Assembly (NCBI GenBank): GCA_035493895.1
Contig: DATJHM010000086.1
Span: 6,476 to 70,475, forward strand
Source: DATJHM01 sp035493895
Lineage (GTDB): Bacteria > Chloroflexota > Ktedonobacteria > Ktedonobacterales > Ktedonobacteraceae
DNA length: 64,000 bases
Direction: 5' to 3'
Made by a program: the position numbers and the translations under genes. Under the pieces are notes generated by a model. It made no database searches and was not told the origin of the DNA. It was given only the letters and a program-made list of their open reading frames with translations. Of this stretch, positions 18,534 to 27,808 are shown one piece after another. Every line of letters begins with the position of its first letter. Within the stretch, counting starts at the first letter, position 1.

Positions 18534-18983
18534 GACTGCTCCTCTATAGCTGGCGAATACATAATAAACACTGCAAAATCTTGTAGCGATTCAGTGCGCG
18601 ATGTTTTCGACTTTTATACTCTGCCCAAATTAAATGATCATGAATAAATTTCTTGATGACCGTAAATGTCATTGTTTTATCAAGCTAAATGTAAGTTCGT
18701 TAGCAAGTTACAGATACTGGCTATTTTCATTGGTGGATGTGCAGAATAACGAGGTGAACAATGGGGTTATTGAAATGAGCAAGCATACAAAAGGGGAAAA
18801 AAATGAGGCTTGTTCGCGTATACAAGCCTCTAAGCATGCGCCGCAGAGCCTGTGACCCACTCAATACTTCGCATGTCCTTAGTGTACTGCTCAAATTTCA
18901 AAAAAATTTCAGAATTTTGTAAAGTTTCCTTTCGAATATTGAAAAATGCACAGGTAGGATGTGTTTTTCCTGCGAACGCAACA
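18534..18983. other. Non-coding stretch between the DoxX-Rieske and penicillin acylase genes
   Basis: AT-rich, 450 bases. Short frames (73 residues from 18634 on the plus strand, and 39 codons from 18803 that overlap the hairpin) show no protein-like features. The only supported element is the acylase terminator at 18795-18830, described separately. Confidence 0.5.
18795..18830 (-). terminator. Rho-independent terminator of the penicillin acylase-type gene
   Basis: On the minus strand GAGGCTTGT and ACAAGCCTC form a 9-bp stem with an 8-base loop (18830-18805), followed at once by CATTTTTTTCCCC. It lies about 150 bases after the stop codon at 18984. Confidence 0.85.
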
Positions 18984-21401
18984 TTATTGCGGAGAGAGGA
19001 AGAGTCGATCCTCTGCCGCCTCGTCAATGAGTTCGCGAACAAAAAGCATAGGGTGATAACGCACGCTACGCCAGAGCGGAATAAAATCGTCAAAGTGCGG
19101 GCTCGTCGGCTGGCCTGATTGGCCGGGAGAATGGACCGAAACGGATTTTTCCAGGTGCGCAAGGTCCACTATCTGGCGGAACGATGGCACGGTGGTAACC
19201 ACTTCCGGATTATTGGGCAGGGCGGCCCCCATATTGACCGTATCAGTATCTCCACCGGTGGGATAAGGGCCGCGATTGAAAAACTTTTCAAACACCTTGA
19301 GCGATCCAAGAGGATGATTATAGGTCATGCGGTGAATGCGTCCATACTGCCAGCTCAGAATATCATTGCCAAAGCGTTCTTGTAGTTCGGAGACTACTCC
19401 CTGGAAAACCATCTGTAATGCCTCTTGCCAGGTATGGGGACCATTTGCAATAGTCGATTGAGCGAACCAGGTCTCATCCTGAGCTTGTAGCAGACGTATC
19501 AGCAGCGGCGTACTGCGGCTAAAATAGCCATTCGAGTTAGCCAGAATAGTCGCGCCCACGCCGAGATAATTTTTGAGCAGCGAGTCATCGTCCCCAAGCA
19601 GAGTGCCAAGCACAATAATTTCCAGTTTGCGCAAACACAGGCTATACAAACTGGCCCCCACACTTTCTGGTGCCAGCACATAATCCCAGACGCGCAGCAC
19701 ATTCTGAGCCTGCCGCTCTAGCGCCGTACGAGGCTCGACTTCGAGCAAGAAGGGAACAATCGCTTCCGCTGGAAGGGAATACTGATCGCTTTGAATCAGC
19801 GCCATATCGTGAGGAGAAAGCTTCCCTTTTGTTGTGAGCAGATCGCGGATACGCTGGGCCCGGTAGCCATTGAGCCATTCGTTCGTAATATAGTAGGGAT
19901 AATCGTCATCAACAACGCGATTATTGGCCGTCACGATAAAATGCTGGGTGGGGTTATAGGTCTGAGGAAGCTCATCGAAGGGGATCAGACCGGTCCACTC
20001 ATACTCACCAGTCCACCCGGGAGAGGGGAGCAATGCCTGGCCTTTAGCCCGTACAGGAATAGCTCCGGCCATAATATAGCCAATATTGCCGCTGTTGTCC
20101 GCATAGACAAAATTTTGTGCAGGGACATCCCAATCACGCAGCGCATCACGGAACTCATGCCAGTTGCTGGCACGATTTAACTTCTGCACCGAACTGATAA
20201 TAGTAGAACTCTCCAGACCAGTCCAGCGGAGTGCAAGAGGTACTTCAGTGGATTGCGCAGAGAGATTAGTCAGAATGGGGCCGTGGCGCGTGACGCGAAC
20301 CTCTTCGATGACTGGCGCTTTGCGTCCCTTCACAGCAATCTCTTCGCGAATGAATGTAGCCTCCAGCCACTGGCCCTGGAACTCATAGAGATTGGGATCA
20401 TCGGGGTGAAATTTTTCGATGTAAAGATCCTGCACATCGGAGACGGCATTCGTCACGCCCCAGGCGATCTCTTGATTATGCCCGATAATGATGCCGGGGC
20501 TACCGGCAAAACTGGCTCCAACCACATCAATATCACCGGCAACGAGATGGCACTCATACCAGATCGAAGGGATTGCCTGACCCAGGTGCGGATCATTGCA
20601 GAGAATAGGGCTACCAGTGGTCGTCATCGTACCATCGACTACCCAGTTATTGCTGCCACCAAACATGCTAAAGCCGCTCAGGTCTTGAATCTGATGATAC
20701 TGTTCCAGCAGACCGCTATTGATGCCCTGATAAGCCACTCCCGGTGGAATGATCAGGGGATGAGCAGGATCATATCCAGCTTCCAGGTGCGAGGCACGTT
20801 CTGCACCTAACTTTGCGATCAGGCGAGCACGAATGACCTCAGTTTCCCAGTTCCCGCCCAGATTCCAGCCCATCATCTTCCCCCACTGCAACGTATCGGC
20901 GACCTTCCAGGGGGCAGGGCGGAAGCGCAAAAGCGTAAATTCAACAGGCAACCGATGCGAATTATGCGTGATAAATGTATTGATGCCCCGAGCATAGGCC
21001 TCGAGGACGCGTTTATTATGCGGAGAGAGACGCTCGACCTCCTCGGCTGCCGAGCGATGCATGCCCAGGCGACGACAAAAGCGGTCAGTCTCCAGGGCAA
21101 TCTCGCCAAAGATCTCAGAGAGGCGACCAGAACCGAGACGTCGATTCATTTCCAACTGCCAGAGACGATCCTGTGCATGCATGTAGCCCTGAGCAAAATA
21201 GAGATCATCCTCATTACGGGCGTAGATATGAGGAACACCATAGCGATCAGTGATAATTTCAACGGATTCATGCAGACCAGCCAGGTACAACCGACCACTT
21301 TTCTGTGGAAGAGGGCGTTGCGTGAGCGTATAATAGCTGCCCACGGTCAGACCCGCCAGACCGGCTGCCGCAAGTAGAGATTTTTGCCACCAGGATGCCA
21401 T
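18984..21401 (-). CDS. Penicillin acylase family protein (N-terminal nucleophile hydrolase)
   Basis: 805 residues, the usual size. A membrane anchor or signal lies at about residues 9-27. The processing site is G-G-S-N-N-W, with the presumed nucleophile Ser250, where the family cuts itself into alpha and beta chains. Other family motifs include D-R-Y-G-V-P-H-I-Y-A near 53-62 and D-P-H-L near 271. Members cleave amide bonds of penicillins, cephalosporins or acyl-homoserine lactones, and the substrate here is unknown. It probably acts outside the membrane. AGAAAGG precedes the ATG. A terminator of the upstream cysS gene separates the two. Confidence 0.95.
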   Translation of the reverse strand: MASWWQKSLLAAAGLAGLTVGSYYTLTQRPLPQKSGRLYLAGLHESVEIITDRYGVPHIYARNEDDLYFAQGYMHAQDRLWQLEMNRRLGSGRLSEIFGEIALETDRFCRRLGMHRSAAEEVERLSPHNKRVLEAYARGINTFITHNSHRLPVEFTLLRFRPAPWKVADTLQWGKMMGWNLGGNWETEVIRARLIAKLGAERASHLEAGYDPAHPLIIPPGVAYQGINSGLLEQYHQIQDLSGFSMFGGSNNWVVDGTMTTTGSPILCNDPHLGQAIPSIWYECHLVAGDIDVVGASFAGSPGIIIGHNQEIAWGVTNAVSDVQDLYIEKFHPDDPNLYEFQGQWLEATFIREEIAVKGRKAPVIEEVRVTRHGPILTNLSAQSTEVPLALRWTGLESSTIISSVQKLNRASNWHEFRDALRDWDVPAQNFVYADNSGNIGYIMAGAIPVRAKGQALLPSPGWTGEYEWTGLIPFDELPQTYNPTQHFIVTANNRVVDDDYPYYITNEWLNGYRAQRIRDLLTTKGKLSPHDMALIQSDQYSLPAEAIVPFLLEVEPRTALERQAQNVLRVWDYVLAPESVGASLYSLCLRKLEIIVLGTLLGDDDSLLKNYLGVGATILANSNGYFSRSTPLLIRLLQAQDETWFAQSTIANGPHTWQEALQMVFQGVVSELQERFGNDILSWQYGRIHRMTYNHPLGSLKVFEKFFNRGPYPTGGDTDTVNMGAALPNNPEVVTTVPSFRQIVDLAHLEKSVSVHSPGQSGQPTSPHFDDFIPLWRSVRYHPMLFVRELIDEAAEDRLFLSPQ

Positions 21402-21440
21402 AAAAATCCTTTCTGGAGACCATCAACTTTCACTGATGGA

Positions 21441-21482
21441 GGGAAAGAAAGGCACCCGCAGGTGTCGAACCCTGCGCATACC
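21441..21482 (-). terminator. Terminator of cysS
   Basis: On the minus strand a 12-bp stem with one mismatch and two wobble pairs (21482-21471 with 21462-21451) encloses an 8-base loop GTTCGACA and is followed by TTTCTTTCC. The loop resembles a tRNA T-loop, but the flanking sequence does not fold as a tRNA. Confidence 0.75.
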
Positions 21483-21575
21483 AATAGCCGTCGTTTTTAT
21501 ACAATTCGACAAACAAGATTTACCATTATCAATTACGTTGCAAATAAAGAAGAGTTTTACATATGCGATAGAACA

Positions 21576-21634
21576 TGCCTGTTCTCATAGGTGCTCTTCA
21601 TCCACAATGGACCCGAACACGGCGAGAACAGGCA
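21576..21634. repeat. 11-bp inverted repeat just after cysS
   Basis: TGCCTGTTCTC at 21576-21586 is matched exactly by its reverse complement at 21624-21634, with a 37-base spacer. It lies between the cysS stop and the terminator, and is probably a structured 3' untranslated region. Confidence 0.5.
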
Positions 21635-21647
21635 AGCGGGGACGATA

Positions 21648-23081
21648 TTAGACCAGTTCAGTACCCTTAGGAGTATCGCGCACTTCGAAGCCGAGTTCTT
21701 GCAACTGATTGCGCAACTGGTCGGACAATTTCCAATTGCGAGCGGCACGCGCCTCGTCACGCTGACGAACCAGATCACGCGCCTCCTCGCTCATCTCGCG
21801 TGGTCCTTTAGGCTGCACCTCAGCGAGTTTCAGACCAAGAACGCGGTCAAAATCGAGCAGCAGACGATAGCGCTCAGCGGGCGCTATTTTCTGATTGCGC
21901 GCCAGTTCACGGGTAATACTGAGCGCAGTCGGCAATTCCAGATCATCATTAATCGCCGTATGAAACGCCTCACGCGTGCGTGCGGCTTCCGCAGACCAGT
22001 CCGTCGAGGGACTGGTGGTGTCGGCATGAGCGAGCAGTTCGGCGACATCGGAGCGCAGATTATTGAGCGCATTTTGTGCTGCGTTGAGCGATTCGTCGCT
22101 GAAATTGAGCTTGGTGCGATAATGCGCCGTCAATAGCAGGTAGCGATAGGCAAGCGGATCGACGCCCATCTTCTTGAGCGTACTGATCAGAATGACATTG
22201 CCAACCGAACGGGACATTTTACTATTGCTCAGGTCAAGAAACTCACCATGGACCCAGTACTGTACCGGCTGTTTCCCGGAGGCCCCCTGGCTTTGCGCAA
22301 TCTCATCCTCATGGTGAGGGAACGTCAGATCGATACCGCCCGTGTGGATATCAAACTGCTCGCCAAGGTATTTGGTAGCCATGGCAGAGCACTCGATGTG
22401 CCAGCCGGGGAAGCCCGGTCCCCAGGGACTCTGCCAGTTCATCTGACGAGAAGAGTCGCCCTGCTTCCAGAGCGCGAAATCCTCCGGGGCGTCCTTATCC
22501 TCGGCCACCTCCATTTGCTGGCGGCCATGACCACCGGCGCGCAGATTCTCGACCGTATTGCCCGAGAGAGCCCCATAGCCGGGGAAACGACTGACATCGT
22601 AATAGACGTTGCCGTTTGCCACATATGCAAGGCCCTTCTCCACCAGCTTCTCCGTCATAGCCTGCATCTCGGGAATATGATCGGTCGCTTTCGGGCTCAG
22701 ATGAGGCGGAAGAATATTGACCTCGGCGGCATCATGGAAGTATTGCGCGGTGTAGTGAGCGGCAATCTCATAGGCGGAGCGACCCGTCGTGCGCGCCTCA
22801 TACTCCAGCTTATCCTCGCCAAGTTCCTCCGTATCATTTTGCAGATGGCCTACATCGGTAATATTGCGCACCAGAAAGACATCGTAACCGTTATATTCAA
22901 GCATACGACGGAGCAGATCGGTCATCAGAAACGTACGAAAATTGCCAATGTGTATATCTTTGTAGACAGTAGGGCCGCAGGAGTACATACGCACATGAGG
23001 CGGATCGAGCGGCCGAAACTCGGATTTCTGACGAGTTAATGTATTATATAAAAACACAGGTTTTGGCGAAATGGTAGACAT
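21648..23081 (-). CDS. cysS: Cysteinyl-tRNA synthetase
   Basis: 477 residues from the ATG at 23081. A GTG three codons earlier (23090) would sit directly on the AAGGA ribosome site, so it is rejected. The class I signatures are H-I-G-N at about 44-47 and K-M-S-R-S at 288-292. The zinc-binding Cys35 (Y-S-C-G-P-T-V-Y) and W-H-I-E-C-S-A-M near 230 are present. It charges tRNA-Cys. The 3' end is followed by an inverted repeat and a terminator; the 5' leader contains a long perfect inverted repeat of unknown role. Confidence 0.98.
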   Translation of the reverse strand: MSTISPKPVFLYNTLTRQKSEFRPLDPPHVRMYSCGPTVYKDIHIGNFRTFLMTDLLRRMLEYNGYDVFLVRNITDVGHLQNDTEELGEDKLEYEARTTGRSAYEIAAHYTAQYFHDAAEVNILPPHLSPKATDHIPEMQAMTEKLVEKGLAYVANGNVYYDVSRFPGYGALSGNTVENLRAGGHGRQQMEVAEDKDAPEDFALWKQGDSSRQMNWQSPWGPGFPGWHIECSAMATKYLGEQFDIHTGGIDLTFPHHEDEIAQSQGASGKQPVQYWVHGEFLDLSNSKMSRSVGNVILISTLKKMGVDPLAYRYLLLTAHYRTKLNFSDESLNAAQNALNNLRSDVAELLAHADTTSPSTDWSAEAARTREAFHTAINDDLELPTALSITRELARNQKIAPAERYRLLLDFDRVLGLKLAEVQPKGPREMSEEARDLVRQRDEARAARNWKLSDQLRNQLQELGFEVRDTPKGTELV

Positions 23082-23207
23082 GAGCGGCACTCCTTCAAAT
23101 CAAAAATGTCGTTGTGTATGCTGGAACGATGGCAAGGGGGGAGCAGCTCAGGCGAGAGACGTGCGGAGGGAAAACACCATTCATGCCGGGTTGGAGAGCA
23201 CGTCCGA

Positions 23208-23259
23208 TTACGTTCACGATGTGCTGAGCTACTCGCGTGTGCTGCCATCGTGAACGTAA
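23208..23259. repeat. Perfect 14-bp inverted repeat upstream of cysS
   Basis: TTACGTTCACGATG at 23208-23221 and its exact reverse complement at 23246-23259 enclose 24 bases. It lies about 130-180 bases upstream of the cysS start, so it could be in its leader. No T-box consensus was found nearby. Confidence 0.75.
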
Positions 23260-23410
23260 AGACAGATATGCTGGTGTGTATACTGGCTCACAAGAAATCT
23301 CCAACGCTGCCGAGCTATGGGAGGAGACAAGCCCCTCCCCTACAAAATCACCTGATAAGGGTTGCCTGCGGTGTCGCCTGTACGTCCTACATAGGCGATA
23401 CAATTGGCCT

Positions 23411-23595
23411 GTAGTCTGGATGCAAAGCGACATATCCTACACGTCTGATCTATAGTAGCATGGATGAATGGAAAGCAACATAGCCTTTCAACAAAAAGCT
23501 ACATATCCTACACATCCTACACTAGTGGTTTGTAGTCTGGATGGAAAGCAACGTAACTTTTCTCTAAAAAGCTACATATCCTACACATCCTACAC
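23411..23595 (+). repeat. Imperfect tandem repeats of about 73 bases
   Basis: The 25-base string beginning GCTACATATCCTACACATCC occurs identically at 23498-23522 and 23571-23595. Each is preceded by a related GGATGNAAAGCAAC block (near 23468 and 23539), and a third decayed copy lies at 23411-23445. No coding frame fits the repeats. Confidence 0.75.
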
Positions 23596-23815
23596 AACGT
23601 TCAGATTATAAGGCGAATATGTGAGAGCGGGAAACACCTCAGAGTCTGGCAGCTACTAGAGCACCTTTTCGGGGATGCGTAATTGCCCACATAAACAACC
23701 CTTATAATAAACTATCGACCAGAGCAGAAAATTCTGTAGGGCTAAATAATTACCTTCAGTATATCATATCCCTGATATGATGGAAACCGGATATGTGTTC
23801 GAGCGCAGGCGGAGA

Positions 23816-24784
23816 TCATTGTTGCTGTTGTTGCGGTTGCTGGCGGCTCATGCCATCTTCATATTCGTATCCTTCTATCATGCCCGGTAACCATTTGGCC
23901 TCCAGAGAGAGATCGGCGCTAGGAGGTGGCGTCTCAGTGGGATAGACGCGCACGGCAACCGATAGCTCGCTTTCTGCTTTACCACGAAAAGTGCCACGCG
24001 TGGGGGGCACATCGCTATAGTCGCGCCCAACCGCAACGCGAATGTGCCGCTCACGGGCAAGAATATTGTTCGTAGGATCAAAGCCAACCCAGCCAAGGTC
24101 CGGCAATAGCGCCTCCACCCAGGCATGTGTGGCGCCATCGCTCGAACGTTCGTGTTTATCCGCTTGCTGAAATAAGTAGCCACTCACATAGCGGCAAGGA
24201 ATACGGAGCTCACGCGCCAGGGCAATCATAATATGAGCGAAGTCCTGACAGACGCCGCGCCGGATGCTCAGTGCATCATCAATGGGAGAATCGACCCTGG
24301 TATTTTGTTTGGCATATTCAAAGTTTTCATAGATAGCCTTGCTGATCTCACTAAGCAGCGTTAAAGGGTCATCGCGGCGTTTGATATCCAGTTCCGCAAT
24401 GAGATCGTCAAGCAGTTTGCTCGGTTGTATAAAATGGCTCGGCTTGAGCATATCCCAGTAGCGATCATCAGCGGTTAATGCATCCAGCGTATCCCAGGCA
24501 GAAGGAGCGAGCGCCTCGGGCAAGGACGGAAAGGGAGTCACCTCAACAATAGATTCAGCGGTGATAGTCAGATGGGTATGGCGATTTGGGACATCGAAGT
24601 GGTGAACGCGATTACTGAGCGCATCGCGATAGCTCATAATTTGCGCCTTCGGACTGGTAGACAGGCGAAAATCGAGACAGCGCTGCAAGCCCTCACTACG
24701 CGGCTGGATGCGCACTTCCATGATACTTTCAGCAATAGGCGCACTATAACGAAAACGCGTGACATGGCGCACGGTGTAATACAT
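23816..24784 (-). CDS. Transglutaminase-like cysteine peptidase superfamily protein (copy 1)
   Basis: 322 residues from the ATG at 24784, which follows GAGGA; the open frame begins at a TTG seven codons earlier. The N-terminal half is the beta-rich domain typical of bacterial transglutaminase-like proteins. The catalytic triad is visible: G-V-C-Q-D-F-A-H, then T-H-A-W-V-E, then F-D-P-T-N-N. The C-terminus is a Gln-rich tail. It follows the alpha-E gene in the same direction, separated by about 60 bases. Genes of this type co-occur with alpha-E and ATP-grasp partners in many bacteria, suggesting a peptide-forming or peptide-cleaving pathway, whose product is unknown. Confidence 0.92.
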   Translation of the reverse strand: MYYTVRHVTRFRYSAPIAESIMEVRIQPRSEGLQRCLDFRLSTSPKAQIMSYRDALSNRVHHFDVPNRHTHLTITAESIVEVTPFPSLPEALAPSAWDTLDALTADDRYWDMLKPSHFIQPSKLLDDLIAELDIKRRDDPLTLLSEISKAIYENFEYAKQNTRVDSPIDDALSIRRGVCQDFAHIMIALARELRIPCRYVSGYLFQQADKHERSSDGATHAWVEALLPDLGWVGFDPTNNILARERHIRVAVGRDYSDVPPTRGTFRGKAESELSVAVRVYPTETPPPSADLSLEAKWLPGMIEGYEYEDGMSRQQPQQQQQ

Positions 24785-24845
24785 GGCTTCCTCATCTCTT
24801 GACAATAGTTTCGCGTCGATACATTGCAGGTGAAGCGCGCAGGAG

Positions 24846-25829
24846 TTATGCAGTACCTCGTGCGATCAGGGCAGCATCAATAGGATAGGACACATAGGTC
24901 TGGCCTATCACATTATGGATTTGGGTGTACTGACGCTGAATATTTTCCAGATACGCATGCATATCATACATCGCCTCTTCGATCTGGTCGTACTCAAGCA
25001 TTGAACACAGGCGACCGGCGATACGCTCGACTTTGTTGGTGCGCGTATTCGTAGCCCTGGCGATAGATTGCAACGCGTTCTGGATCATCACCGCAGAAAA
25101 ACGGATGGCACGAGGCGACTCCGCATTAAAGAGAAGAAATTCTATGATATGCGCAGGCTGAATGTTGGCCGTATAGACCTTACAATAAGCCTCAAAGGCA
25201 GCGCAGGCGCGTAGCAGGCCGACCCAGCTAAGATATTGCGTGTGTCCCTGTGCATCGGAAGGGTTCGCGGCATTTGCATGCAGAAAGGCCCTGGTATACA
25301 CATCAAGAAGAGTAGCGGTACCAACAGAGCGTTCAATAGCACGTCCCAGGCGTATAAAATGCCAGCCTTCGCTATGGTTCATCGTCGCATCAGTCAGCCC
25401 TTGAATAAACTGTGCGCCTTCTTTGACACTGGTAAGAAACGCGTGCGGCTCCGTATACCACATCTCCTCAATCGTCGTACGTTTGATTTCCAGATAGAGT
25501 CGATTGACATGCTCCCATATCTCAGAACTGATCTGCTCGCGTACCTGGCGCGCATTCTCACGCGCAGAATCAATGCAGGAGACAATAGAGATGGGCAGGG
25601 TAGTATCAAAGGTGAGCCTCTGCGTCATGCTATAGGCGTCGTCAACCTGTCCCTCGCTGGCAACGGGCAAACTCAAGCATGCGCGTAACAGCTGCCAGCG
25701 CTGGTTGGTATATTCAGGGCTCTGATCGAGCATCTGCTGCAAATTGACATCGATGAGGCGCGCTATATGTTCGGCACGCTCCAGGTAGCGGCTCATCCAG
25801 TAGAGATTATCGGCAACCCGCGAAAGCAT
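24846..25829 (-). CDS. Alpha-E domain protein (DUF403)
   Basis: 327 residues from the ATG at 25829, which has GGAGG four bases upstream. The opening M-L-S-R-V-A-D-N-L-Y-W-M-S-R-Y-L-E-R-A-E is the hallmark of alpha-E proteins. The whole protein is helical, with G-R-A-I-E-R and R-I-A-G-R-L near residues 165 and 285. It almost always accompanies a circularly permuted ATP-grasp protein, as it does here immediately upstream. Its biochemical role is not established. Confidence 0.95.
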   Translation of the reverse strand: MLSRVADNLYWMSRYLERAEHIARLIDVNLQQMLDQSPEYTNQRWQLLRACLSLPVASEGQVDDAYSMTQRLTFDTTLPISIVSCIDSARENARQVREQISSEIWEHVNRLYLEIKRTTIEEMWYTEPHAFLTSVKEGAQFIQGLTDATMNHSEGWHFIRLGRAIERSVGTATLLDVYTRAFLHANAANPSDAQGHTQYLSWVGLLRACAAFEAYCKVYTANIQPAHIIEFLLFNAESPRAIRFSAVMIQNALQSIARATNTRTNKVERIAGRLCSMLEYDQIEEAMYDMHAYLENIQRQYTQIHNVIGQTYVSYPIDAALIARGTA

Positions 25830-25931
25830 ATATCCTCCCTGGTGCAAAAACACTTGATCTGTTCGTTTTTCGTGTGTATTCTCCCCCCGGGGGCAATGTC
25901 ACGGAAATAAGGGGAATCCCCTGTCAAATCC

Positions 25932-26014
25932 GTAGAGTCGCAGTTTGTCTGCGACCGGAGGCGGGCACCTCCCACCTCGTCGTCGCCCCGGTCGCAGACA
26001 AGCTGCGACTCTAC
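25932..26014. repeat. 27-bp near-perfect inverted repeat between the ATP-grasp and alpha-E genes
   Basis: The arm at 25932-25958 begins GTAGAGTCGCAG and is matched at 25988-26014 with one mismatch, around a 29-base loop. It looks like a mobile REP/MITE-type element. Its right arm carries the CTA that is the stop codon of the ATP-grasp gene at 26011-26013, so the insertion may have set the C-terminus of that protein. Confidence 0.85.
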
Positions 26015-27510
26015 AAGGGTGGGGTCGATGAGTCATAATCGTTCAGGACCCACGTGTCCTTACTGCCCCCCCCCTGCGATGAATTGACGACAAGCGAGCC
26101 ACGCTTCAGAGCAACACGCGTCAGGCCACCAGGAACCACAGTCACTTGATCGCCACCGTAGAGAACAAAAGGACGCAGATCGACATGGCGCGGCTCAATC
26201 TGTCTTTCGAGAAAACAGGGGGCGCGGGAAAGTGCAATGGTAGGCTGCGCGATATAGTTGCGAGGATCGGCCAGAACACGCTGGCGAAACTCCTCACGTT
26301 GCGTAGCAGTGCTATAGGGACCTATCAGCATACCATATCCTCCCGACTCACCGACGGCCTTGACCACGAGAGAATCCAGGTTCTCAAGCACATAACGCAT
26401 CTGAGATTCATCGGAAAGCAGATAGGTTTCAATATTAGGCAGAATCGGCTCCTCATTCAAATAATAGCGAATGATGGCCGGGACATAGGCGTAGAGCGCT
26501 TTATCATCGGCAACGCCCGTACCAATCGCATTGGCCAGAGCCACATTGCCTGCACGATAGGCATTTAAGAGGCCGGGGACGCCCAGAGACGATTGAGGAT
26601 GAAAGGCGAGTGGGTCCAGATAGTCATCATCGACGCGGCGGTAGATAACGTCGACACGAGTAAGGCCACCAGTCGTACGCATATAGACAATATTGTTGTG
26701 GACAATAAGATCGCGCCCCTCGACCAGTTCGACGCCCATCTGCCGAGCCAGATAGGTATGCTCAAAATATGCCGAGTTATAGACGCCAGGAGTTAACAGC
26801 ACAATCGTGGGATCAGTACGGCCAGCGGGAGCAAGCGAGGTGAGAGTATTCAATAATTCCTGTCCGTAGTGATCAATGGAACGGATATCGTAGCTGGCAA
26901 ATAAAGAGGGAAAGATGCGCTTCATCACCTCGCGATTCGTCAGCATGTACGAGACACCGCTGGGAACGCGCAGATTATCTTCGAGCACAGCAAAAGAGCC
27001 ATCGGGCAGGCGGATCAGATCGGTCCCGACAATCGCCACATACACATCATGAGGTACAGACAAACCACGCATCTCACGGCGAAAGTGCCGACAACTGTAG
27101 ATAAGCGAGCGTGGAACAACACCGTCATTGAGGATGTGCTCATCGTGATAAATATCTTTCAGAAAGAGATTGAGGGCAGTAATGCGCTGTGTGAGACCAC
27201 GTTCGATCGTTGCCCACTCCGCACTGGTGATAATACGAGGAAGCAAGTCATACGGCCAGATGCGTTCTGTCCCCTCACCAGAGCCATAGACGGTAAAGGT
27301 GATACCCTGATTGAGAAAAGCCATATCTGCGGCTTGCTGGCGTTGCTCAAGCATCTCTGAGGGCATCTCCAGCAAGCGATGAAACAGCTCCTGGTATGGA
27401 GGACGGGTTTTCCCTTGCTCGTCAAACATCTCATCGTATGCGGCATCGAGATAATAGCTGGAGAATGGAGGTGGCAAAGTAAACTGTCCTTGTGCATCGG
27501 ATCGTAGCAT
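26011..27510 (-). CDS. Circularly permuted ATP-grasp protein (DUF404/DUF407 type)
   Basis: 499 residues from the ATG at 27510, which follows a TGGAG site; the open frame extends 16 codons further. Features of the circularly permuted ATP-grasp family include F-D-G-V-P-R-S-L-I-like (here N-D-G-V-V-P-R-S-L) near 128, L-E-D-N-L-R-V-P-S-G-V-S-Y near 176-188, T-P-G-V-Y-N-S-A-Y-F-E-H near 240 and K-A-V-G-E-S-G-G-Y-G near 388-397. The family is inferred to form an amide or peptide bond using ATP. The last five residues and stop codon are set by the inverted repeat element. Confidence 0.95.
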   Translation of the reverse strand: MLRSDAQGQFTLPPPFSSYYLDAAYDEMFDEQGKTRPPYQELFHRLLEMPSEMLEQRQQAADMAFLNQGITFTVYGSGEGTERIWPYDLLPRIITSAEWATIERGLTQRITALNLFLKDIYHDEHILNDGVVPRSLIYSCRHFRREMRGLSVPHDVYVAIVGTDLIRLPDGSFAVLEDNLRVPSGVSYMLTNREVMKRIFPSLFASYDIRSIDHYGQELLNTLTSLAPAGRTDPTIVLLTPGVYNSAYFEHTYLARQMGVELVEGRDLIVHNNIVYMRTTGGLTRVDVIYRRVDDDYLDPLAFHPQSSLGVPGLLNAYRAGNVALANAIGTGVADDKALYAYVPAIIRYYLNEEPILPNIETYLLSDESQMRYVLENLDSLVVKAVGESGGYGMLIGPYSTATQREEFRQRVLADPRNYIAQPTIALSRAPCFLERQIEPRHVDLRPFVLYGGDQVTVVPGGLTRVALKRGSLVVNSSQGGGSKDTWVLNDYDSSTPPL

Positions 27511-27808
27511 AAATCGTACTCCAGGCAGAAAAGAGGAACAAAAACACAAAAACCTCACACGGTGGTATGTGAGGCGTCATAGCCATGAGCATTCTTTGCT
27601 GAAAAGATACTAACTTCTTTTATCATACCTAGCAAGGAGTCAAATTGTCAAGCTCATTTGAAGTGCTGGAAACGCCTATCAGGAGGGAACCAGTAAAGAT
27701 ATGGCGTGTTCCCCACATATAGCTTATAATAAGCGTACGGCATGGGTAACTACCCGATGCTCATTCACTCATATGGAACGATCTTCACAGCAGGGAAGGG
27801 AAACAGCT

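Larger units (their letters stand above)
23082..23815. other. Repeat-rich non-coding region upstream of cysS
   Basis: This 730-base stretch has no convincing gene. It holds the 14-bp inverted repeat, the 73-base tandem repeats, and a small hairpin (TCGCCT/AGGCGA) near 23374-23398. The leader and promoter of cysS must also lie in the left part. Confidence 0.6.

Noticed and set aside
18634..18855. 73-residue frame on the plus strand
   Set aside because: No ribosome site, unusual composition, and it runs through the acylase terminator.
21451..21482. tRNA-like T-arm (GGGTTCGACACC) on the minus strand after cysS
   Set aside because: The 12-bp stem with an 8-base loop followed by a T-rich tract fits a terminator, and no acceptor, D or anticodon arm can be drawn upstream.
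23082..23450. T-box riboswitch in the cysS leader
   Set aside because: Strong hairpins are present, but the conserved TGGNACCGCG-type T-box sequence was not found on the minus strand.
23411..23595. CRISPR array
   Set aside because: Only two good copies with a 73-base period, similar spacers, and no cas genes nearby.
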